DNA from: Acanthamoeba castellanii str. Neff
Lineage: Eukaryota; Discosea; Longamoebia; Acanthamoebidae
Direction of reading: 5' to 3'
Length of the DNA: 12,048 nt
Assembly (NCBI RefSeq): GCF_000313135.1
Contig: NW_004457640.1
Location: forward strand, 136,559-148,606
Below the pieces are notes generated by a model. It worked only from the letters and a program-made list of their open reading frames with translations. It made no database searches and was not told the origin of the DNA. Both the position numbers and the translations under genes were made by a program. The first letter of the stretch is position 1. Every line of letters starts with the position of its first letter. This document shows positions 1-6,358 of this stretch, in pieces.

Positions 1-248
1 GCCGTGCCTTCCGTGCCGTGCCGTGCCTTCCCTTCCCCGCCGTGCCTTCCGTGCCGTGCCTTCCCTGCCGTGCCGTGCCTTCCCTGCCGTGCCTTCCGTG
101 CCTTCCCTGCCGTGCCGTGCCTTCCGTGCCGTGCCTTCCTTCCCGCCGTGCCTTCCGTGCCGTGCCTTCCCTGCCGTGCCGTGCCTTCCCTTCCCTGCCG
201 TGCCGTGCCTTCCGTGCCGTGCCTTCCCTTCCCCGCCGTGCCTTCGGC
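1..248. repeat. A-free minisatellite of GCCGT / GCCTTCC words
   Basis: The stretch is built from two short words, GCCGT and GCCTTCC (with CCCTTCC variants), in irregular alternation. There is not one A on the given strand until position 249. All three forward frames read through it as Pro-Cys-Leu-Pro-Cys-Arg-Ala-Phe runs, so the open frames here come from composition and are not evidence of a gene. The array probably extends to the left of the window. Confidence 0.93.
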
Positions 249-611
249 ATTTTTTTGCATTTCTTTTATATTTCTTGCAATTAAAAGAAATTGTTAAATT
301 AACAAAGAATTGCGTTTTATTCATTAAGATCTGCAAAATGCCAAGAACATTCCAGATCTGCACGGAGATTTACCTAAAAAGGAGGAAAAAGTGAACTTCA
401 GATGAAATTTCATTTTGATACCCCCTCCCATTTGGGAGGTGGCTAATCCTTGCCCACTGCCCAGCAGTGTTCAGTCGGATCGACCTTTTGATGGAGGCCC
501 TTACGGAACCTGGGAGACCTGGCCTGGCCGGGCCGACTGCCTCCCTGGCGGCAATTGCCCCACACACATGTTCTGCACTGGGAGCACACGCGTGCTGGCT
601 CTTGAGCCACC
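249..611. other. Spacer, AT-rich then GC-rich, no gene seen
   Basis: The sequence switches abruptly at 249 from the A-free repeat to an AT-rich block (about 249-400) with T- and A-runs, then back to GC-rich DNA. The short word AGATCTGCA occurs twice, near 328 and 354. The open frames on both strands have no coherent domain and look like chance. No RNA gene was recognised. Confidence 0.6.
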
Positions 612-889
612 GGCGTCCTGCCGTGACAGCAACCGCCCCACATGTGGTGATCCCGGGAGGGAGGAGCCCCCCCGTTACCAACACACATGCTGACAATATG
701 AGCTGCCAGGGCCGCGCCGTGACAGTGATTGCCCTCGACACCATGACTAGCATGGGTGCCTTAGCGATCGAACTGTCACTGGCGTCCAACCCCGACAGCA
801 ACCGCCCCACATGTGGTGATCCCTCGGGAGGGAGGAGCCCCCCCGTTACCAACACACACGCCGACGATATTAACTGCCGAGGCCGCGCC
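612..889. repeat. 108-bp direct repeat, two copies
   Basis: Copy one spans about 612-719 and copy two about 781-889, starting 169 bp apart. Both contain GACAGCAACCGCCCCACATG and the later word CCCCCCCGTTACCAACACAC. They differ by scattered substitutions and a few one-base indels. A partial third match (CAATTGCCCCACACACATG) lies near 551. No terminal inverted repeats or target-site duplications are visible, so I do not call it a transposon. Confidence 0.85.
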
Positions 890-1240
890 ATGCCGGCGAA
901 CCGGCGGGGGGGTCAAGAGGGGATAGAGTAGGGAAAGGGAGGGAGAAAGACACGAGGACGTACCAAGCCTCGTGCGGAATAGGTACCTGCCCTGGCTGCC
1001 GCCCGGCCCACTTGCCTCCGTGGGCTGCACCTTCACGCCACACAGTTAGCCAGTGTGGTGTGGTGGCGTGGTGTGTGCGGTGTCGACAGAGAGGGTAGAG
1101 GTGAGGTGGTGGGAGGTGGCAAAGAAAAAAGAGAAACCAACCCCCACCCACCTTTGGCCGACAACCAGGGGGGAGGGGGAAGGGGCCATTGGGCGAAAGG
1201 TTGTCTCAACCTTTCCTTCGGGATGCCCTGTCACAAGGCA
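890..1240. other. Spacer, no gene seen
   Basis: GC-rich spacer with purine runs (about 905-955 and 1110-1200) and a TGGTGTGGTGGCGTGGTGTG stretch near 1053. No open frame here has conserved-looking content, and no splice-bounded exon stands out. Confidence 0.5.
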
Positions 1241-1332
1241 GGCTCCTTTTTTAGGCAAAGTAAAAGAGAACATCTTCCGCAAGTCTGCCTGGCTCCTTTT
1301 TTAGACACAATAAAAAAGAGAACATCTTCCGG
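1241..1332. repeat. 40-bp tandem duplication with poly(A)-signal-like core
   Basis: GGCTCCTTTTTTAG begins at 1241 and again at 1291. Each copy continues through an A-rich segment into AGAGAACATCTTCCG (ending about 1279 and 1331). The second copy contains AATAAA at about 1309, while the first has AGTAAA at the matching place. It could mark transcript ends, but no upstream plus-strand gene is recognisable. Confidence 0.8.
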
Positions 1333-1470
1333 GCCTTCTTGTTCTCTTTCTTCTTCTTCTTCTTTTTGAGAGATTTTGAGAGAGAGAAAAGAAATCATTC
1401 AGGAAAACAGGTGCGGCAAATAATGCCTTTTTGTTTTGTAAACAAAGCTAAATCGGATCTAGGATGCCCC

Positions 1471-1738
1471 CGACCGCGCTGTTCAACATGGCTGCGGAAG
1501 GAGCAGCGCCAGCCACACCCGACCGCGCTGGTCTACACACGGCAGCGGAAGGTGAGGCCTCCTCACCACCACGTCCCACGTGGGACGGCAGCACATGCCT
1601 ATGTGAGGGTGCCGCCCCCGACCGCGCTGGTCTACACACGGCCGCGGAAGGGGCAGCGCCAGCCTCCTCACCATGTGACCGCACTCGCCGCCGGCTCACC
1701 CCCTCGTGTGTGCGGGTGTGCCGCCCTGACCGCGCTGT
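1471..1738. repeat. Four-copy GACCGCGCTG repeat field
   Basis: The core GACCGCGCTG occurs at about 1472, 1521, 1620 and 1728. The second and third copies continue as GGTCTACACACGGC, then GCGGAAGG. The first and fourth instead continue as TTC and share GCGG-rich flanks. Several frames are open across it on both strands, which fits biased composition. It looks like an expanded and degenerating local repeat. Confidence 0.75.
1572..1587. repeat. 16-bp perfect palindrome centred on CACGTG
   Basis: CGTCCCACGTGGGACG is its own reverse complement. The centre CACGTG is the classic E-box recognised by many bHLH factors (general knowledge). It lies between the second and third copies of the GACCGCGCTG repeat. 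A regulatory role is only a possibility. Confidence 0.7.
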
Positions 1739-1770
1739 TCCAAACGGTGGCGCGGGGAGGTCATGCACTG

Positions 1771-1860
1771 CGAGCCAATGCAGGCACCTCCTTCAACAGG
1801 TACTCTCGGACACATTGGCTCGAAGGGTTGTTCGCCTGGCCGTCGGCTAAAGAAGGAGGT
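1771..1860. other. Two interleaved inverted repeats (possible pseudoknot)
   Basis: CGAGCCAATG (1771-1780) is the exact reverse complement of CATTGGCTCG (1813-1822). Inside that loop, ACCTCCTTC (1786-1794) is the exact reverse complement of GAAGGAGGT (1852-1860), which lies beyond the first stem. The two pairings are therefore interleaved as in an H-type pseudoknot, if the region is transcribed. I do not recognise a known RNA family. Confidence 0.55.
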
Positions 1861-1917
1861 CTTTGATGCGCCAACAGTGCCTTTCATCAGATCGGAACGG
1901 GACTGGACGACAGGGCC

Positions 1918-1950
1918 GAAGGGTTCGATGACATACCATAATAACCCTTC
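1918..1950. other. 8-bp stem-loop
   Basis: GAAGGGTT (1918-1925) pairs exactly with AACCCTTC (1943-1950) across a 17-nt loop. CGAAGGGTT also occurs at 1821-1829, so an alternative pairing with the upstream copy is possible. It sits about 80 bp before the first visible exon of the PARP-like gene. It is not a terminator in any sense known for eukaryotic mRNA genes. Confidence 0.4.
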
Positions 1951-2031
1951 TGACTGACACTTGTGGTTTGTCGTTGCTTAATTGCGTTGCGTTGCGTGTG
2001 CGGTGTGTGCCGTCGCACTGCGCGACTGCAG

Positions 2032-3357
2032 GCCAAGACGACGAAGGGTTGCTACCGTGCGCTGCGAAAGGCCATTCGGTCGACGGGCAAGAACGTGCTG
2101 GTGCACGCGCTGGCCTTCACGTCGTTCCACGACTTTGAGTTCCTCAACACTATCCGCAGGGATCTGGGCACCGTGGAGGGCGGCTTTCAGGTACCACCAG
2201 CCGGAACTACTCGCCCAGCAAGCAAACGCTGAACGTCACTAACACAACCAGATCCCATTCTTCGTTGCAGTACGACAAGGGTGGAGCGCAGGACTTGGCC
2301 CACCGCATTGCCGAGGGCCACGGTACGTCGGCTGCGACGAGGTGGTCGCACGCATGTCAGGAGGCCGCTGACGCGCGGTTCCCGCCCGCGCTTCTTCTTT
2401 TTTATATATATATATTCTTTGTTGTGCAGTGTCCCAAGTGCGAGAAGGGCGTGTTGTCGTACGAGGACGGCGCCTACCTCTGCCGGCACAAGGCCACCGA
2501 GTGGAGCAGGTGCGCACCACGAATCCACCACCACCATCACGGTCGTGTGTGTCGTGCTTGTGTGTCGTGCGTGTGGTGTCGTGTGTGCGGGTTGGTCGTT
2601 ATGTGTACTTATTTAATGTTTTTATGGCTTCTTTCGTTCGTTGCAGCTGCACGTTCGCGGCCAAGGACGACGAGGTCGACCGTCTCCCCTGGAAGAACCC
2701 CAAGTGGTGGGCCGGGAAGATGAAGGACGACAGCAAGAAGCGCAAGGCCGCCACCAAGGTACGACAGCACGACACGACACGACACGCACGGCACGACATG
2801 ACACGACACGCACTCAATTCGGTGGCGGCAGGGCATCAAGCGTGGCGCTGCGTCCGAGGCCAAGAGCCAGACGTCGTCCAAGCGGAGGAAGGTCGAGTCC
2901 GAGGAGGAGGAGGAGCCCTCGGGTCCCGTGTTCGAGGGCGTCAAGTTCGTGCTGCTCGGCGAGCTGTCCAAGCCCCATGACGACTGGTCAAGGAGCACGG
3001 CAGCTCTGTCCTCGATAAGCGTACGTGCCCCGTTGTGTGTTATGTCGTGTGCGGCGTGTGCGATGTGTGTCGTGTGTGTGCGGGTTGTGAGTGCCACGTG
3101 TAAGGTGGGTCTTATAGTCAAGACGGGCGTCCGCTTCATCGCGGCCTCCCGTGACGGCATCTCCAAGAACCAGGACGTCATCAAGAAGGCCATTGAGAAG
3201 CAGGTCCCCGTGCTCCACGAGGTTTGTCCCCCAAATCTGCTCTACGTCATGCTGACGTCACGTCCGTGCAAATACTCATTTTTTATTTAATTTTTAAAAC
3301 AATATGAATGGTCAGGACTTCCTGCACGACACCATCTACAACGCCATGCTCAACTAC
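2032..3357 (+). CDS. PARP-like protein, PADR1-BRCT fragment, seven exons, broken
   Basis: Exons: 2032-2190, 2271-2322, 2430-2509, 2647-2758, 2832-3020, 3118-3221, 3316-3357, with donors such as GTACGT/GTACGA and CAG or TAG acceptors. The second exon reads YDKGGAQDLAHRIAEGH. The third gives CPKCEKG then LCRHKATEWS, joining to SCTF, which is the C-x2-C...C...W-x-x-C zinc site of the PARP PADR1 domain. A basic, likely nuclear-localisation stretch follows (SKKRKAATK, SSKRRKVE, then an acidic run). The BRCT domain starts FEGVKFVLLGELSKPHDD, continues KTGVRFIAASRDGIS and ends DFLHDTIYNAMLNY. In PARP1-type enzymes these domains precede WGR and the NAD+-dependent catalytic domain and act in the nucleus at DNA breaks; neither later domain is found here. 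Exon two ends in a phase that does not fit exon three, and about six residues expected between EGH and CPKC are missing. Near 2982 one base is missing (see findings). No start codon is identified; 5' exons may lie upstream. Confidence 0.82.
2759..2831 (+). repeat. Intron with (ACGACACGACACG) simple repeat
   Basis: The fourth intron of the PARP-like gene starts GTACGACAGC and ends GGCGGCAG. Its body is ACGACACGACAC-type repeat. The last two visible introns of the same gene-end region (3021-3117 and downstream of 3358) carry the complementary GTGTCGTGTG flavour on the same strand, so the repeat can insert or expand in either orientation. Confidence 0.75.
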
Positions 3358-3458
3358 GTACGTTCTGGCCTTTACCCCACTCGTGTGCGGTGTGGTGTCG
3401 TGTGGTGTCGTGTGGTGTCGTGTGCGGTTAGTGTGCGCACGTGCATGCGGTCACCAAC
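3358..3458. other. Convergent gene junction with GTGTCGTGTG repeat
   Basis: A good donor (GTACGTTCTGG) follows the last BRCT exon. The next sequence is GTGTCGTGTGGTGTCGTG-type repeat, after which coding character is on the opposite strand. The plus-strand frames beyond 3460 do not look like WGR or PARP catalytic sequence. The two genes thus run into each other tail to tail, and the PARP-like gene appears to lose its 3' half at this place. Confidence 0.55.
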
Positions 3459-4143
3459 AGGTGGCATGGAGAGGTACTCGCTGATGGACCGCCAATCGGC
3501 GTCGGTGCCCCTGCGGGTGGTGAGCTTGTTCGAGCTGCCGCTGAGGCCCAGGAGCCGGTGCTCCTTTGCCGCCTCCTCACTATGGCCGTCCTTGAGCGCA
3601 AACGAGCTCTTGATCAGATTCCTATCGACATTGCCCGCGCCAGCCAGCTTGTTCACGTTGGCCTCAATCAGGTCGGCCAGCAGCACCGTTTCCTCCACTG
3701 CGGCCTGTATCGCCATAATAAGTAAATACAGATAGATATACGCGTGTGATGCGTGCGTGTGCTGTTGTGTGCGTGTGTGCGTGTGCGGTCGGACCCTTCA
3801 AGCAGATGGGAGTTGAGAAGAGCAGGGGCGAGCTAGTCGGAGAGCTGCTGGACGAAGGTGAGCTGGAGGGCGAGGGCGAGCGCCTTCTTGCGGACAGAGG
3901 AGGTCGTTCACGTCCCAAAATCGCTTGAAGTTGTCTGTCGTGTGCGCGTGCGGTGGTGCGTGTGCAGTGTGCGGTGTTCCCCCAAGTATACGCATGCCAC
4001 AGCCACAAAGTTAATGATCGTCAGACGCGGAATGAGGTGGGTGGAGGCAACGAACTCTTCACAATGCCGTCCCAAAGCGCGTCCTGTTGGTCCCGCGAGA
4101 GGGCGTTCACCTTTTTGCCGTCGCCGTGCTTGAGGTAGTTGGC
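3459..4143 (-). CDS. Unrecognised C-terminal exons downstream of the DHHC domain
   Basis: Three exon-like blocks on the minus strand: 3992-4143, about 3797-3923, and 3459-3704. The first joins cleanly to the DHHC TM3 exon by a 105-nt intron (GTACGT donor at 4248, CCAAAG acceptor at 4144), so I read it as the same transcript. It reads ANYLKHGDGKKVNALSRDQQ, then DALWDGIVK, then FVASTHLIPR with a hydrophobic run LTIINFVAVAC; a one-base deletion near 4050 (AAGAGTTC where AAGGAGTTC is expected) separates the two halves. The second reads RFWDVNDLL, shifts frame, then KKALALALQLTFVQQLSD followed by an in-frame TAG. The third reads AAVEETVLLADLIEANVNKL...LRLLGLSG-type sequence, probably helical, ending SEYLSMPP. 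I do not recognise the family. It lacks the usual DHHC fourth membrane segment and TTxE motif. The real stop codon is unclear. Confidence 0.45.
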
Positions 4144-4248
4144 CTTTGGAATTCAAACCACACGCCGCCCCCAGAGTGTGAGCCCAATCGTCGATGTGCG
4201 AACCTTCTTATTCCATCACGCGCGCGCACATCGTCGGCGCGTACGTAC

Positions 4249-5268
4249 CTCCTTGAGAGGCGAGGGTACGGGCGGGGGTGGGGTATGTGAGGAATGTGTC
4301 GAGCACGCGCGAGAGGAATTCGGACTCAGACGAGTCGCGGAAGGTGAGGATCATTTGGAGAAGGCCCATCACGCCCACGCTGAATAGGCTGAACGTCGCC
4401 GTGTTCACGAACGAACGTGTAAAAGTATCTGCTCGCGATATACACCGCCACCAAAGATGATAGTGTCAGTCAGCACCCTCATATATCGTGCGTGTGCACC
4501 GGTGGTGGTGTGCGTGTGCGAGACGTACCGGTAGTTGCGCTTTCCCACACGCAATTGCCCACCCATGGGCCTGGGAGTAGAAACGAAGAACGTGAGCGTG
4601 GGCGCAGACAACAGCTGGCATAGAGAGGGGAGGGTGCTCGTACAGTGGTGGTCGTATCGTTCGACGCAGTTGTCGCATGTCCGACAGTGCACCGCACGCG
4701 GCGGCCTGTACACATCGCACGTCTCTGTTGTGGCGGCATCATCACATCATGCGCACAGAAGAGTGCCATGTGAGTGGGATGGTTATTGGGTTTCAATCAG
4801 GTGCAAAGCTGTTGCGTGGTGGGCGTCCGGGACAACGTACGACAATATTTTACGACAACCAAGGTCTCACCCACCACGTACTGCTTGCCCTCCTCCAACT
4901 CTGCACAGAACCCAACCCATTCATACATGGTAAGCTGACGTCGAAGGTGGTGATGATATAGAAAGACGATGACGATGATAATACGAAGAAGGAAATCGGG
5001 GGAGTCCTTAGCAATGACGCACGTTGTGGTGTGAGAGAGCGAGGGCGGCCGCGCGGTATGATGCCGGGATCGCTGAAGCCGCACGCGACCAACGACGCCA
5101 ACGTCAGCACGAACTGTACCGCACCAACCACCGCCGCCCCGTTAGGGTTGGTCCACAGCGCACGCCCTCTGGTGCGCGACTGTGCGTGTGCGGTGTGCGT
5201 CGGGTACTTACCGGGTAGACAGTGCCCGCGACCATCACCCACGACACCTCCACTGCCAGCCACGGCGC
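4249..5268 (-). CDS. DHHC-type protein S-acyltransferase (palmitoyltransferase), split
   Basis: Exons in reading order: 5268-5212, 5179-5023, 4900-4841, 4724-4644, 4570-4529, 4428-4249. The first gives [19 protein letters not shown] (second membrane segment), the next ends [14 protein letters not shown], the third ends VVVKYC, the fourth is [19 protein letters not shown] then VERYDHH, the fifth is PWVGNCV and GKRNYR. Spliced, this is the cysteine-rich zinc domain with the catalytic DHHC motif, its cysteine codon split by an intron. These enzymes load a fatty acyl group from acyl-CoA on that cysteine and pass it to cysteines of client proteins at Golgi, ER or plasma membrane. Junction phases agree except for two extra bases within GTGTGGGAAA near 4553 and a further one-base shift near 4409, which together restore frame. 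The last exon gives a third membrane segment ([20 protein letters not shown]). The N-terminal exon is not upstream on this strand (see 5406-5640). Confidence 0.85.
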
Positions 5269-5651
5269 CCTGGTGTTTGACGTGCATGTTGCGACGGAAC
5301 ACAAATCGGACCCGCCGGCCAGTGCGGCCGACAGGGCGGCACCTGCTTCGCCTCCGTCGTCGCGTGGTCAAGCGTTCATGCTGGGCGATGAGCTGCCTCT
5401 CGAAGATGACGGCAGAGATGAAGACGAAGACAGTGACGACAGCGAAGACCTCAGCGACGATGAAGACGAATGCTGGGGGCGGCAGCGGCAAGAAGAGTAA
5501 GGCCAAGAAGGTGGAGGTGTACCAGGGCACCTCCATCAAGCAGTGCGGCGGCAGAGGCGTGTCTTCCGGGCGCGACCGAGGCGTCTTCTACATGACCCTC
5601 AGCCTCATCATCCTCCCCGCTCTCGCCAAGATGTCGCCCAGGCGCCAGTGG
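5260..5651. repeat. Short inverted repeats bounding a likely inversion
   Basis: The right arm CCAGGCGCCAGTGG (about 5638-5651) and the reverse complement of the left arm, CCAGGGCGCCGTGG (about 5260-5273), are the same apart from two one-base shifts. They flank the segment that carries the DHHC N-terminal exon in the wrong orientation. Short inverted repeats of this kind can mediate inversion by recombination or template switching, or confuse an assembler. Confidence 0.6.
5406..5640 (+). pseudogene. Inverted N-terminal exon of the DHHC acyltransferase
   Basis: From an ATG at 5406 the frame gives a Lys/Thr-rich start (MTAEMKTKTVTTAKT), a Gly/Lys linker, then VEVYQGTSIKQCGGRG and DRGVFYMTLSLIILPAL. 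That is the typical N-terminus of DHHC enzymes: [YW]-x-G...C-x-GR...G-x-D followed by the first membrane segment ending in a proline. It is on the opposite strand from the rest of the enzyme. Flipping 5269-5640 would place SPR directly before APWLAVEV in the same frame and give the standard TM1-loop-TM2 order. An alternative is an unrelated second, divergent DHHC gene cut off here. A second forward frame codes an acidic run (DDGRDEDEDSDDSEDLSDDE) and might be the true N-terminus if an indel is present. Confidence 0.65.
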
Positions 5652-5888
5652 TGTGGTTATCGCTCCTGTGCGCGTTGTGTCAGGCGGGTTCCAAGGTGGT
5701 GTTAGGACGAGCGATATATGGTTGGCTAAAGAAAAATAATCCATATACCCAAGGGAATCGTCTTCGCCATGTTCACACCGGTTGGAACATAATATATTCT
5801 TCTTATTATTATTTATGTACCTTTTAATAAAAGAAGAAGGAGAAACAGGAGAAACTCTAAATGGAAAAAGATACTCCGCCGCCTCACT
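5641..5888. other. AT-rich spacer, no gene seen
   Basis: After the DHHC fragment the sequence becomes AT-rich (about 5720-5860) with ATAATATATTCTTCTTATTA and AATAAAAGAAG near 5826. AATAAA on the plus strand and TTTAT on the other orientation allow transcript ends either way. No exon is supported. Confidence 0.45.
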
Positions 5889-6119
5889 TTGCGCTCGGCC
5901 CTCGAATACCCCACGCAAGACCGTACCAGCCCTCCGAACATGGCCCTTGGTACGCACCACTCACCCGTCATGCTGGGCGCGCTGGTCCCGCTGTGCACGA
6001 ACGAGGGCACGGTCAACTTTGCGCTCCGGCACATCGTTCCGCGCTTACCTCGAGTCCACGCGCCACTGGAAGAGCGTCTCGCCCGACTTTGAGCCTCTTA
6101 GAGCCCAGGTCCCAGCATC
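5889..6119 (+). CDS. Possible isolated exon, unknown product
   Basis: Reads MALGTHHSPVMLGALVPLCT from an ATG at 5940, then NEGTVNFALRHI; a frame change near 6033 continues as FRAYLESTRHWKSVSPDFEP and LRAQVPA. Third positions are G/C-rich and the residue mix is protein-like, unlike the flanking AT-rich DNA. It may be the relic of an exon or the end of a gene damaged elsewhere. I do not recognise the family, and no clear splice pair bounds it. Confidence 0.3.
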
Positions 6120-6129
6120 TGCACTGAGA

Positions 6130-6358
6130 GGAAGAAATAAAAATAATAATGGAAAAAATGCCCGCGCCAAAAACAAAAACTAAAAGAAATCGAATTCTTT
6201 ATTAGGTAGGTGTGCCTATTTAAGCTGTGGCAGTGGGAAGAAGGGTTGGCGGCCGGGATTCTGTTTTTCTTTATCTCTTACGAACATTACGAACGTCAGA
6301 GACCCTTGCTGCTCAGAAAAGAGATTAGACACCCGACTTAGAATAAGCAAAAGAAAAG
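6130..6358. promoter_or_regulatory. AT-rich spacer upstream of the repeat-protein gene
   Basis: A-rich DNA with GAAATAAAAATAATAATGG near 6133 (candidate poly(A) signal for a plus-strand transcript) and TTTATTAGG near 6198 (AATAAA on the minus strand). The segment from about 6210 to 6358 should contain the promoter of the gene starting at 6359. No TATA box can be assigned with confidence, although CTATTTAAGC at 6216-6225 resembles one, about 135 bp before the start codon. Confidence 0.35.

Noticed and set aside
1..248. Telomeric repeat
   Set aside because: The words GCCGT and GCCTTCC do not resemble known telomere units (TTAGGG or TTTAGGG types) and the order is irregular.
4..394. Three overlapping forward frames full of Pro-Cys-Leu-Arg-Ala-Phe repeats
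   Set aside because: They arise because the A-free repeat cannot form TAA, TAG or TGA. There is no start context, domain or splice evidence.
612..889. Insertion sequence or transposon
   Set aside because: There is no transposase-like frame, terminal inverted repeat or target-site duplication.
1900..1960. GGGTTCGATGAC as the B box of a tRNA
   Set aside because: No matching T-stem partner, acceptor stem or anticodon arm can be formed around it.
5222..5500. Acidic plus-strand frame as a separate gene
   Set aside because: It overlaps the DHHC N-terminal fragment and probably reflects either its shifted acidic leader or GAC/GAA-rich composition. There is no independent support.
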